This document shows, in pieces, positions 34,481-42,323 of a stretch of DNA of 64,000 bases. The stretch is from Pseudomonas viridiflava (GTDB taxonomy: Bacteria; Pseudomonadota; Gammaproteobacteria; Pseudomonadales; Pseudomonadaceae): contig NZ_UTKY01000031.1 of NCBI RefSeq assembly GCF_900583165.1, forward strand, positions 248,001-312,000, given 5' to 3'. The translations under genes were made by a program, and so were the position numbers. Under the pieces are notes generated by a model that was not told the DNA's origin, did no database searches, and worked only from the letters and a program-made list of their open reading frames with translations. Each line of letters opens with the position of its first letter. Position 1 is the first letter of the stretch.

Positions 34481-35451
34481 TCAAGGTGCTCAAACCCGGC
34501 CTCGCGACGTCCGTGCAAGACCTTGGCCGCGAAGGCTATTACCACCTGGGCATTCCACCCTCCGGGGCGCTGGACCAATATGCGTTGAGCGCCGCCAACC
34601 ATCTGGTGGGCAACCCCGTTGGCGCAGCCGGGTTGGAATGCACATTGATCGGCCCCGAATTGGCGTTTCAGCAGGACGCCCTGGTCGCCCTCAGTGGAGC
34701 CCTGATGTCGCCGCGCCTGGACGGTGAAGTGGTGCACCAGGACACCGCGTTCCAGGTGCGGGCCGGCCAGGTGTTGCGCTTTGAATTCCCCAAGGCCGGA
34801 GCGCGCACATACCTGGCGGTGGCGGGCGGCATTGATGTGCCGTTGGTGCTGGGCAGCCGCTCGACGTACACGCTGGGTGCACTCGGCGGCTTTGAGGGCC
34901 GGCGCTTGCAGGAAGGCGACGTGCTGCCCATCGGTGAGGCCAGCGGAGCAGGGCGTGCGGGCAACAGTTTGCCCATGGCGCTGCGCCGGTCCGTCGGCGG
35001 TGATGTGACCCTGCGGGTCGTGCCGGGGTTGTATTACGAGCGCCTGAGTGATGCGGCGAAAGCCAGTTTTTTTGCCGAGCCATGGACGGTTGGGTCGGAG
35101 GCCGACCGCATCGGCTATCGCTTCAAGGGCGGCAGCGCGCTGAGCTTTCAGCCACGGGAACAGCCCTTTGGCGCGGGTTCGGACCCTTCCAATATCGTCG
35201 ACAGTTGCTACCCCATTGGCTCGATCCAAGTGCCGGCTGGGTTGGAGCCGATCGTGTTGCACCGGGATGCGGTGTCGGGGGGTGGCTACGCGATGATTGG
35301 TACGGTGATCAGCGCTGATCTGGATTTGATCGGGCAGATGCAGCCGAACCAGCGGGCGGGGTTTGTGGCGGTGAGTTTGGATGAAGCGTTGGAGGCCCGG
35401 CGCGTGTACAAAAAACGCCTGAAGGCCATGGCTGGGCTCTTTACCGACTGA
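34477..35451 (+). CDS. pxpC: 5-oxoprolinase subunit C (biotin-dependent carboxyltransferase family)
   Basis: This 324-residue protein has the PxpC/KipA start KPGLATSVQDLGREGYYHLG and the family blocks GALDQYALSAANHLVGNP, YLAVAGGIDVPLVLGSRSTY and SGGGYAMIGTVISADLDLIG. Together with pxpA and pxpB it completes the 5-oxoprolinase. Translation is coupled to pxpB through an ATGA overlap. The operon ends with a collapsed REP hairpin that could protect the message 3' end. Confidence 0.92.
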   Translation: MIKVLKPGLATSVQDLGREGYYHLGIPPSGALDQYALSAANHLVGNPVGAAGLECTLIGPELAFQQDALVALSGALMSPRLDGEVVHQDTAFQVRAGQVLRFEFPKAGARTYLAVAGGIDVPLVLGSRSTYTLGALGGFEGRRLQEGDVLPIGEASGAGRAGNSLPMALRRSVGGDVTLRVVPGLYYERLSDAAKASFFAEPWTVGSEADRIGYRFKGGSALSFQPREQPFGAGSDPSNIVDSCYPIGSIQVPAGLEPIVLHRDAVSGGGYAMIGTVISADLDLIGQMQPNQRAGFVAVSLDEALEARRVYKKRLKAMAGLFTD

Positions 35452-35465
35452 CACACCGCCGGGCC

Positions 35466-35498
35466 AATGTGGGAGGGGGCAAGCCCCCTCCCACAGTT
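35466..35498. repeat. Collapsed family A REP palindrome after pxpC
   Basis: TGTGGGAGGGGGC and GCCCCCTCCCACA are separated by AA only: a perfect 13-pair hairpin without REPIN spacer, between the convergent ends of pxpC and the ZntB-like gene. It could serve as a stabilising 3' structure for both. Confidence 0.85.
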
Positions 35499-35508
35499 TG
35501 AATGCAGT

Positions 35509-36528
35509 TCAGGTTGAGAATTTGCGGAAGGCCCAGCGGCCTGCAATCACGGTAAAGGTGGCGACCAGTGCCACCAAAATCCAAAACCCCTCAGGGTCTT
35601 GGGAAAGCGGCACACCCCCCACGTTCATCCCAAAAAAGCCGGCAATGATGTTGATCGGCAATGCCAACACCGTCACCACCGTCAGGGTAAACAACGTGCG
35701 GTTGCTCTGTTCGTTGAGGTTGGCGGCGATTTCTTCCTGCAAGAGCTTGATGCGTTCGCCCAAGGCGGTCAGGTCGTTAATGATCAGCGCAAACTCCTCG
35801 GTGGATTTACGCAACTCCTTCACGTCTTCCTTTTGCAGCCATTGCGGTGGGCGGTTGAGCAGGCGCAGCAGTGAGCCCGGCTCCAGCGCCAGCAGGCGTT
35901 GCAAGCGCACCAGCACCCGGCGTGCGGCACCCAGTTCGGCGCGGTTGGTAGACAGGCGCGAAGACAGTAACTGGTCTTCGATATGATCGACGCTGAGGCT
36001 GGTCTTGCGCACGATCTGGGTCAGCACTTCGCCCTGGTCGCGTAGCAGGTGCACCAGCAATTCCAGTGGTGAACGGAAGCGTTCACCGGCTTTGACCGAC
36101 GAGCGCAACTTGTCCACCGAGTGCAGCGGTTGCAGACGCGCGCTGATCAACAAGCGGCTGCGGGCGCAGACCCACAGCGTGGAAATGTCCGACGAGACCA
36201 TGCTGCTGAAGTTGAACACCACATCGTTGACCACCGCCAGCAAGGCCGAGTCGACGTGTTCAATGCGGGTTGAGCGCGAACCTTCGTGCAGGGCTTCGAA
36301 AAACTCTGTGGGCAAGTCCAGGTGTGACTGCATCCAGCGCTCGCACGCGGCGTGGGCGAGGTTCAGGTGCAGCCACAGGAATTCTTCCGGGTCGCCCGGT
36401 TGCTGCAAGGCTTTGAGGGCGGTGGCCGAATCGATCTGCTCACCTTTCTCACCAGGGCGAAAACGAAAACCGTAGAGCAAGCCAAAGAGGTCGGGGTCCT
36501 GGTGGCTTTGATCAATGCTGTGGTTCAT
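35509..36528 (-). CDS. zntB: CorA/ZntB-family divalent metal transporter
   Basis: This 339-residue protein has the large cytosolic N-domain of the CorA superfamily and two C-terminal membrane helices, the first ending in the signature INIIAGFFGMNVGG with the GMN pore motif. The lack of the CorA YGMNF spacing and the overall N-domain resemble ZntB, which in Salmonella and E. coli moves Zn2+; Mg2+ transport cannot be excluded. The divergent spacer contains a good Pho-box-like site with a correctly spaced -10 on this strand (see 36581-36613). Confidence 0.82.
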   Translation of the reverse strand: MNHSIDQSHQDPDLFGLLYGFRFRPGEKGEQIDSATALKALQQPGDPEEFLWLHLNLAHAACERWMQSHLDLPTEFFEALHEGSRSTRIEHVDSALLAVVNDVVFNFSSMVSSDISTLWVCARSRLLISARLQPLHSVDKLRSSVKAGERFRSPLELLVHLLRDQGEVLTQIVRKTSLSVDHIEDQLLSSRLSTNRAELGAARRVLVRLQRLLALEPGSLLRLLNRPPQWLQKEDVKELRKSTEEFALIINDLTALGERIKLLQEEIAANLNEQSNRTLFTLTVVTVLALPINIIAGFFGMNVGGVPLSQDPEGFWILVALVATFTVIAGRWAFRKFST

Positions 36529-36580
36529 GGCGGCTCTCAGGGAAAGGGCCTGTAGGACATTTCACAGGTCGCGTGGCGAA

Positions 36581-36613
36581 TCATTACAGGCTGAAATGAC
36601 AGTTTTGTGACAT
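36581..36613 (-). promoter_or_regulatory. Pho-box-like promoter for the ZntB-like gene
   Basis: On the minus strand ATGTCAC-AAAA-CTGTCAT (36613-36596) is a tandem seven-base repeat with four A-rich spacer bases, the PhoB Pho-box pattern. TAATGA (36586-36581) follows nine bases later, the usual place for a -10 in a PhoB-activated promoter. A weaker copy of the same kind lies at 36635-36652. Confidence 0.6.
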
Positions 36614-36634
36614 TTTTTGAATTACTTCATTGAA

Positions 36635-36652
36635 ATGACATTTATTTGACCA
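36635..36652 (-). promoter_or_regulatory. Second, weaker Pho-box-like repeat
   Basis: TGGTCAA-ATAA-ATGTCAT on the minus strand, 39 bp upstream of the better copy; the ten-base TGAAATGACA occurs in both (36592 and 36631). Confidence 0.4.
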
Positions 36653-36769
36653 TTTGTCTGGAGGCGTTAAAGAAGGCTCTAGCACGGCCGATCCAAGCCT
36701 CAGAATCGTTTGATAACAGGGAAGTTAAGACGTGCATGCACCAATTCCCTGTATCGAGGCGTTACCCCG

Positions 36770-38398
36770 ATGAATGTTTTGCGTACCTCTTTGAGAGCAC
36801 AAATCCTGTCGCTGCTCGGTGGCAGCCTGCTGGCGATCTTGTTGATCGCCTTGGCGTGTTTCAACTTCCTGTCCAATGGGGTGCAGAGCTATCGCAGTTT
36901 GATTGAAGGGCCTTTGCTCACTTCCCAACTGATTGACGAAGCCAACCTGCAATTCAAGGTGCAGGTGCAAGAATGGAAAAACGTCCTGCTGCGCGGCAAG
37001 CAGCCCCAAGACATGGAAAAATATTGGGGCCAGTTCCAGGACCGCCAGCGCGATGTGCAAGGCATTCTCACTCGTTTGGTGAGCCAAACCACCGGCGATG
37101 CCAGTTTGAGTCGACGTATCGAAACCCTGCGTCAGGAGCATCAGCAACTCGGCGTCGCCTACCAGAAGGGCCGCGATGCCTATCTGGCTGCGGGCGGTGA
37201 TGCCACGGCGGGGGACGCGGCTGTCAAAGGCGTCGACCGCGCGGCCAGCGAGCAAATGAGCGCACTGGTCAGCGACCTGCGCAGCCAAGGCAGCCAACAA
37301 TCCCGGGCCATCAGCGCCTATGCCGAGCGCACTGTGCTGGTGGGGTTGGCGATCATGCTGCTGTCTGGTGTGGTCATCGGCCTGTTCAGCCTGTGGTTGA
37401 TCAACCGCAACCTGATCCTGCCGATCCGTGGCTTGATCGACTATGTGACCCAACTCAGCCACGGCCGGTTTGCCGAGCGCGTCGCCAGCCGTCGCCAGGA
37501 TGAATTGGGCCATCTGGCCGCTGCCGCCAACACCTTGCGCGACTTCCTCGCCGAGACCTTCAGCCGTTTGCAGCGCAGTGCCACCGACCTGGTCAGCGCC
37601 AGTGGCGAGCTCAATTCGATTGCCGGGCAGATGAGCGCCGGTACCCATGAGCAGTTCGACCGTACCGACCAGGTGGCCACGGCGATGACTGAAATGTCGG
37701 CCACTGCCCAGGAAGTCGCGCGCCACGCCGCTAGCGCTTCGCGGGCTGCCGATGATGCCGATCAGTCGGCCCGCGAAGGCGGTGAAGTGATGAAAATTAC
37801 CATCGCCACCATCGGCCAGATGCGTCATGAAATCCTCAATACCGGCACTATCATCCGCCAGCTGGAAACCGACAGTGTGCGTATCGGCAAGGTGTTGGAA
37901 GTGATTCGCGGCATCGCCGAGCAAACCAACCTGCTGGCGCTCAACGCCGCCATCGAAGCCGCCCGCGCGGGCGAAGCGGGCCGTGGTTTTGCGGTGGTGG
38001 CCGATGAAGTGCGCAGCTTGGCACAACGCACGGCGGCGTCGATCATCGAGATCAACCAGATCATTCACGCGGTGCAAACCGGTGCAGTGGATGCGGCCCA
38101 GGCGATTGTCAGCGGCCAGTCGAGCAGCGATGAAAGCGTGGAGAAGGTCGCCCAGGCCGGCGCCATGCTGGCGCACATCACCCAGGCGGTGGAGGCGATT
38201 CGTGACATGAACCGCCAGATCGCCACGGCAGCCGAAGAGCAAACGTCAGTGGCCGAGGATATCTCGCGCAATATCACTCAGATCACCACGGTCGCCACCG
38301 CCAATATGGACAACGTGCAACGCACCGAAGCGGCGAGCCTGAACCTGCGAGGCCTGTCGGGTGAGTTGAATGAAGTGACGGCGCGGCTAGGCTCTTGA
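36770..38398 (+). CDS. Methyl-accepting chemotaxis protein, membrane receptor
   Basis: The 542 residues comprise a membrane helix at about 12-35, a periplasmic helical ligand domain to about residue 190, a second membrane helix ([20 protein letters not shown]), a HAMP domain (about 230-285) and an MCP signalling domain whose tip is [20 protein letters not shown]. The ligand domain is a four-helix type; the attractant is unknown. ATG 36770 places the first helix as usual. Its stop codon abuts that of the convergent kinase gene, the two sharing the sequence TGATCA. Confidence 0.92.
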   Translation: MNVLRTSLRAQILSLLGGSLLAILLIALACFNFLSNGVQSYRSLIEGPLLTSQLIDEANLQFKVQVQEWKNVLLRGKQPQDMEKYWGQFQDRQRDVQGILTRLVSQTTGDASLSRRIETLRQEHQQLGVAYQKGRDAYLAAGGDATAGDAAVKGVDRAASEQMSALVSDLRSQGSQQSRAISAYAERTVLVGLAIMLLSGVVIGLFSLWLINRNLILPIRGLIDYVTQLSHGRFAERVASRRQDELGHLAAAANTLRDFLAETFSRLQRSATDLVSASGELNSIAGQMSAGTHEQFDRTDQVATAMTEMSATAQEVARHAASASRAADDADQSAREGGEVMKITIATIGQMRHEILNTGTIIRQLETDSVRIGKVLEVIRGIAEQTNLLALNAAIEAARAGEAGRGFAVVADEVRSLAQRTAASIIEINQIIHAVQTGAVDAAQAIVSGQSSSDESVEKVAQAGAMLAHITQAVEAIRDMNRQIATAAEEQTSVAEDISRNITQITTVATANMDNVQRTEAASLNLRGLSGELNEVTARLGS

Positions 38399-39571
38399 TC
38401 AGGCGATAGGCAGACGAAAGGTAAACACCGTGCCCTGCTGCTCGGTAGTGGACACACTCAGTTCACCGCCATGGGCATCGGCGATCTGCTTGACGATGTA
38501 CAACCCCAGGCCGAGCCCGGCTTGGGGCGTATCGGTGACCGGTCGCGCGTAGGGCTCAAACAGCCGCGGCAGCGCTTGCTCGTTGACTTGCCCAGCATTC
38601 TTCACTGACAGCGTGAAATGCGTATGCTCGATCTTTGCGATGACTTCGACCGGGCCATCCTGGTGACCATGGTGGATGGCATTGGCGACCAGGTTGGAGA
38701 GCATTTGCGCCAAACGATCGCGATCGCCCTTGAGCCCCTGAAGGTCGCCGATTTCCGCGCGTATCTCGCGTTGCGGATTCACGCTCTGCACCTCCGACAC
38801 CACATGCTGCAACGCGGCTTGCAAGCCTTGGCAATCGCCGATGCTCAGCGGGATGCCGTTGCCCATGCGCCCACGGGCGAAATCCAACACATCCTCGACC
38901 AATTGCGCCGCGCGCCGGCCGCTGGTGAGGATATGCCGCACGACGCTGTCGGTGGCGGGGTTGGGGTGTTTGCGCAGCAACCGTTCGGCACCGAAGTTGA
39001 TCGCAAACAGCGGGTTGCGCAGGTCGTGTCCGAGCACGGCGATGAACTGCTCGCGCAATTCGGCGGTGCTGCGTTCTTCGTTTAACTCGGCTTCAGTTTG
39101 TTGCTGGTTTTCTTCGGCTTCGATTTGCAGCGACAACACACGGGCAAACGACTCCATGGTCGATTGGATGGTGCTACTGCGCAATGACGCCGGGTTGGGA
39201 TCGAGGGCGCAGATAGTGCCGAAAAAACGCCCGTCAGTGCGAAATACCGGTACCGAAATATAGCTTTCGAACTGGTAGATACGCGGGGTGTGGTGGTCGT
39301 GGTAGAGCGGGTCTTCACTGGCTTTGTCGATCACCACCGAAACATGGGAACCCCGGATTTCATGACAGATGGTGGTCGTCAGGTCCAGTTCGCCACCGAC
39401 CCCCAGGCCAAAGCCCAGGCTGTCGAGCACGGCGCAGGCGGTCCAGGTGTCTTCGGTGACGCGGGCTACGGCGGCGAAGCGCAAACCGGTCATATCACTG
39501 ATGACTTTGAGCATGGCCGGTACCGCGCTGATGCGGCCGATGGTGGCGATGTCGGCGGCTTTTTGCCCCAT
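38399..39571 (-). CDS. Sensor histidine kinase with N-terminal GAF domain
   Basis: This 390-residue cytosolic kinase has a GAF domain (about 10-155), a short coiled linker, a dimerisation/phosphoacceptor domain with His182 in VLGHDLRNPLFA, and an ATPase domain with the N box LSNLVANAIHHG and GLGLGLYIVKQIADAHGG. No receiver domain or response-regulator gene is adjacent, so it is an orphan. The GAF domain keeps the type seen in phytochrome-like kinases but no bilin-binding cysteine is recognisable. Monocistronic. Confidence 0.88.
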   Translation of the reverse strand: MGQKAADIATIGRISAVPAMLKVISDMTGLRFAAVARVTEDTWTACAVLDSLGFGLGVGGELDLTTTICHEIRGSHVSVVIDKASEDPLYHDHHTPRIYQFESYISVPVFRTDGRFFGTICALDPNPASLRSSTIQSTMESFARVLSLQIEAEENQQQTEAELNEERSTAELREQFIAVLGHDLRNPLFAINFGAERLLRKHPNPATDSVVRHILTSGRRAAQLVEDVLDFARGRMGNGIPLSIGDCQGLQAALQHVVSEVQSVNPQREIRAEIGDLQGLKGDRDRLAQMLSNLVANAIHHGHQDGPVEVIAKIEHTHFTLSVKNAGQVNEQALPRLFEPYARPVTDTPQAGLGLGLYIVKQIADAHGGELSVSTTEQQGTVFTFRLPIA

Positions 39572-39704
39572 GTAACGGTCTCGATTCGGCGGCGATGGCG
39601 TAATGCCCTGTCTGAGACTGAGAGTCTAACGACCTTGCGACGGGTAAGTGTAATTTCCTTTATTTGTACCAGGCTTTTCCTACGGTTTGCCGACGAGCGC
39701 CCAT

Positions 39705-39741
39705 AAAAAAACCGCGTCACCGGTGGGTGACGCGGTTTTTT
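39705..39741 (-). terminator. Rho-independent terminator after the PepSY gene
   Basis: A symmetrical AAAAAACCGCGTCAC / GTGACGCGGTTTTTT inverted repeat with a six-base loop. With T-runs on both strands it could act in either direction; on the minus strand it lies 12 bp past the PepSY stop codon. Confidence 0.92.
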
Positions 39742-39752
39742 GAGTGTTCAAC

Positions 39753-40058
39753 TCAGGTGTCTTGTTTGTTTTCCAGCACTTCGCCGGTCTTGGCGTCGAG
39801 CTTCACGTCCCACTTTTTGCCAGCGGTGTCGGTCACGTCCACTTCGTAGACCAGGCGGCCCGCTTCAGTGTCCAGTTCGGTGTCGTTGATGACAGCACCA
39901 GGGTGCTTGGCCAGTGCGTCTTTGTTGAGCTGTTCAAAAGGCTTTACGGCACCCGACTGCAACAGGCTTGGGATTTGGTCCGGACGCACATCGGCTTGAG
40001 CGAGGCCGGCGGTCAGGGTCAGGGCAGTAGCGGCGAACAATGCGGTCAGGGTTTTCAT
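39753..40058 (-). CDS. Exported PepSY-domain protein
   Basis: This 101-residue protein has a signal peptide (MKTLTALFAATALTLTAGLA, cut after AQA) and a single PepSY domain ending in the diagnostic VYEVDVTDTAGKKWDVKLD and GEVLENKQDT. Stand-alone periplasmic PepSY proteins are often induced by cations or by two-component systems and may inhibit proteases or buffer signals. A TTAAG-N6-TTAAG box upstream (40114-40129) suggests a response regulator of the BqsR/CarR type. The own terminator indicates a single-gene unit. Confidence 0.87.
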   Translation of the reverse strand: MKTLTALFAATALTLTAGLAQADVRPDQIPSLLQSGAVKPFEQLNKDALAKHPGAVINDTELDTEAGRLVYEVDVTDTAGKKWDVKLDAKTGEVLENKQDT

Positions 40059-40113
40059 AATGTGTGTCCTTCTTGGGTGAGCTGTTTAAGTGGCCTCAGG
40101 TTAGCCATCACAA

Positions 40114-40129
40114 CTTAATTCACCCTTAA
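40114..40129 (-). promoter_or_regulatory. TTAAG-N6-TTAAG box upstream of the PepSY gene
   Basis: On the minus strand TTAAG-GGTGAA-TTAAG is a perfect tandem repeat, the pattern described for BqsR (CarR) of P. aeruginosa and near the PmrA type. A TAACCT -10 candidate (40103-40098) lies ten bases downstream and the start codon about 55 bases downstream. Confidence 0.6.
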
Positions 40130-40183
40130 TTATTTCAAGCAGTTGCGCACTCAATGTGGCTACCGCTGACCACGGGCCATCAC

Positions 40184-41311
40184 TCAGTACTTATAGTCGT
40201 TCAGCAGGTCTTGCACGCTGGACGACGGCCAGCGCTTGTAGAACTTCAACAGCTCGGCGGCGCGGTTGGTGAAAATGCCATCGACGCCAGTGCCCATGAC
40301 TTTCTGGAAGTCTACGGGCTCGTCCACGGTGTAGACGTGCACCAGCAGGCCCTTGTCGTGGGTCAGTTTGTTCATTTCAGGTTTGACCAGGTCGGTATAG
40401 CTCTGGTCGCCGTGGTCGGTCAGCTCAGCCGACGGGCCGGTACCGATGGCGCCGAGGCTTTTGGCTTCGTTGACCCATTTTTCGAACTCGGCGGCATCCT
40501 TGGGCTCTTGCTTGGCGTAGTAGGCGGCCTTGCTGGTTTCACCGGACTCGGCAAAGGTCTGCTTGTTTTTCGGCTCGATGCTGCCTTCACCCACCCACAA
40601 CAGCAGGATTTTCGGGGTGTTGGGCATTTCCTTTTGCAGCTCTACCAAACTGGATTTTTCGAAGGTTTGCAGCACCACGCGGCCACGGCCCTGGCCGACA
40701 CCGGTGTTGCTCTTGCCCAGTTTGGAGCCGGCGGAGCTCAGCCAGCCTTTATCCAGCAGCTTGTTCTTGAGGTCGGCCTCAATGCCTGGGAATTGCTTGG
40801 GCTCTTTGGTCTCGATATACAGGCCGGGTTTGTGCTGCGGGTTGCCCTCGGCGATCTTGATGATGTCGTCCAGGCTCAGGATTTTAAGGCCGACAAAGCC
40901 TGGGCGCGCGCGGTCGGGGTAGGCGGCGTTGAACCAGCTGCCAGCGTCGAGGGTTTGCAGTTCTTTCCAGGTGAATTCGTTGGCCGGGGCGTCTTTGCGC
41001 TCTGGGAACTTGGTAGCCACGTCGGTGGTGCGCTGCAGGTTGTTGTCGTGCAGGGCGAACAGCACGCCGTCCTTGCTGCGCTGCAGGTCCAACTCCAGGT
41101 AGTCGGCGCCCAGGTCGCGAGCGACCTTGTAAGCGGCCGCGGTGGACTCGGGAGCGTCGTAGGATGCGCCACGGTGGGCGATGACGGCCGGGTACGGAAT
41201 GCCTTCGTTTGTTGCCAATTCAGCCGGGCTGATCGGTTCCGCAGCCTGCGCCTGGCCAAGGCCGAGCATCAGGGCGAGCAGCAGGGCGCTCTTGGAAAAC
41301 GTGACAGGCAT
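40184..41311 (-). CDS. glpQ: Periplasmic glycerophosphodiester phosphodiesterase
   Basis: This 375-residue enzyme has a signal peptide (MPVTFSKSALLLALMLGLGQ, cut after AQA) and the GDPD barrel: the catalytic AVIAHRGASYDAPEST, LELDLQRSKDGVLFALHD with metal ligands, and VHVYTVDEPVDFQKVMG near the end. It hydrolyses glycerophosphodiesters to glycerol 3-phosphate and an alcohol. Length agrees with GlpQ rather than the short cytosolic UgpQ. AAAGGA eight bases before ATG 41311 fixes the start against the frame reaching 41362. No Pho box was seen upstream. Confidence 0.93.
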   Translation of the reverse strand: MPVTFSKSALLLALMLGLGQAQAAEPISPAELATNEGIPYPAVIAHRGASYDAPESTAAAYKVARDLGADYLELDLQRSKDGVLFALHDNNLQRTTDVATKFPERKDAPANEFTWKELQTLDAGSWFNAAYPDRARPGFVGLKILSLDDIIKIAEGNPQHKPGLYIETKEPKQFPGIEADLKNKLLDKGWLSSAGSKLGKSNTGVGQGRGRVVLQTFEKSSLVELQKEMPNTPKILLLWVGEGSIEPKNKQTFAESGETSKAAYYAKQEPKDAAEFEKWVNEAKSLGAIGTGPSAELTDHGDQSYTDLVKPEMNKLTHDKGLLVHVYTVDEPVDFQKVMGTGVDGIFTNRAAELLKFYKRWPSSSVQDLLNDYKY

Positions 41312-41512
41312 AAGCGAAGTCCTTTCGTGGAGGTAACTTTGAGAAGGCCTCCTTTTTAGCAATTGATTGCGAAAGGCGCCATCACCAAACCGACATTAAC
41401 GTGCGTACGCGCCATTTTTTTTCGGTATTTTTGCGCAGCGTTGCAGTACTCTTGCCCGAAGCTGCCCCGTCAGAGGGCAGTACCTTCCGCCACGCGTGTA
41501 AACCATCTTTCC

Positions 41513-41530
41513 AGTCCCTGTGGGACTTTT
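41513..41530 (+). other. Terminator-like hairpin in the leader of the next gene
   Basis: AGTCCC-TGT-GGGACT followed by TTT ends 15 bp before the start codon at 41545. It is short; it could be a leader hairpin, weak attenuator or RNA thermometer-like structure close to the ribosome site. Confidence 0.45.
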
Positions 41531-41544
41531 CAGTGAGGTTTACC

Positions 41545-41868
41545 ATGCGCATCACCTCCGAGCTTATCTGCCAGGCCGCCGACCAACTCCGTGGCTTCGT
41601 GGGCCTTAACCGCAAGACCGGCCAGTACATCGTGCGTTTCAGCGAAGATTCCTTCGGCATGGACGTGGCCGATGACGGCATCATCCCGACGGCTGAATTT
41701 GTCTGGCTGCCGGCTCCCGAGCAGACCATGACGTTGTCGCGCGAGCGTATCCAATTGCTGCTAGACCAGAACATCGACGACCGCATCAACATCACCGAGG
41801 CGCTGCGCGTTTATATGCGGCGGGTTGAGATTCCACAGATCAGTGCGTTGCGCAGTCTGGTCAGCTGA
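41545..41868 (+). CDS. Conserved hypothetical protein (107 residues)
   Basis: Begins MRITSELICQAADQLRGFVG. Small acidic protein without signal or membrane segment; the middle (GQYIVRFSEDSFGMDVADDG) and the end (ERIQLLLDQNIDDRINITEA) look like a compact alpha/beta domain. I do not recognise a characterised family; it appears Pseudomonas-specific. GAGG (41535-41538) before ATG 41545 excludes the in-frame region back to 41401. A small hairpin sits in the leader. Single gene followed by a REPIN. Confidence 0.65.
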   Translation: MRITSELICQAADQLRGFVGLNRKTGQYIVRFSEDSFGMDVADDGIIPTAEFVWLPAPEQTMTLSRERIQLLLDQNIDDRINITEALRVYMRRVEIPQISALRSLVS

Positions 41869-41898
41869 ATGACAAGTTTTTCGGCCATGTGAATATCA

Positions 41899-41991
41899 AA
41901 ATGTGGGAGCTGGCTTGCCTGCGATAGCGGTGTATCAGTTGAAATATTCCTTGCTGACCCACCGCTATCGCAGGCAAGCCAGCTCCCACAG
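41899..41991. repeat. REPIN-type element, family B
   Basis: TGTGGGAGCTGGCTTGCCTG and CAGGCAAGCCAGCTCCCACA, an intact inverted doublet with the GCGATAGCGGTG / CACCGCTATCGC inner parts conserved. It is the better-preserved partner of the copy at 16819. Confidence 0.9.
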
Positions 41992-42002
41992 GGGTCAGCA
42001 TT

Positions 42003-42323
42003 TCAAGTTTGGAAGGTGTAGGCCCTTTCGACTTTGCACACCCGCGTCTGAAACGCCGAATACCACCGCGCCCGACCTTGCTCACGCACCGCTTTGTGCT
42101 CGGCCTGCTGCTTCCACGCCAAAATTGCCGCCTCGCTTTGCCAATACGACACGGTAATCCCCAGGCCACCCTCCCGCGCCGACTCCACACCGAGAAACCC
42201 CGGCTGCTCTCGGGCCAGTTCCAGCATGCGGGTTGCGGCTTCGCCGTAGCCTTGATCGCCCTCGGTGCGCATTGAGCTGAAGATCACCGCGTAATAAGGC
42301 GGGGCGGGGGTGTGGGCGGTCAT
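42003..42323 (-). CDS. Antibiotic biosynthesis monooxygenase (ABM) domain protein
   Basis: This 106-residue protein is one ferredoxin-like ABM fold: YYAVIFSSMRTEGDQGYGEA, the LAREQPGFLGVESAREG core, ITVSYWQSEAAILAWKQQAE and HKAVREQGRARWYSAF. Members oxidise polyketides or heme-like compounds or are enzymatically undefined. The ATG overlaps the stop codon of the amidotransferase-like gene by four bases (ATGA), so the two are translationally coupled and probably work in one process. Confidence 0.87.
   Translation of the reverse strand: MTAHTPAPPYYAVIFSSMRTEGDQGYGEAATRMLELAREQPGFLGVESAREGGLGITVSYWQSEAAILAWKQQAEHKAVREQGRARWYSAFQTRVCKVERAYTFQT

Noticed and set aside
36725..38242. 505-codon frame antisense to the membrane chemoreceptor
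   Set aside because: Shadow of the sense gene, which has complete HAMP and MCP signalling domains.
40154..41359. 401-codon frame antisense to glpQ
   Set aside because: Gly/Val/Leu-rich shadow translation; the sense strand has a signal peptide and GDPD catalytic motifs.
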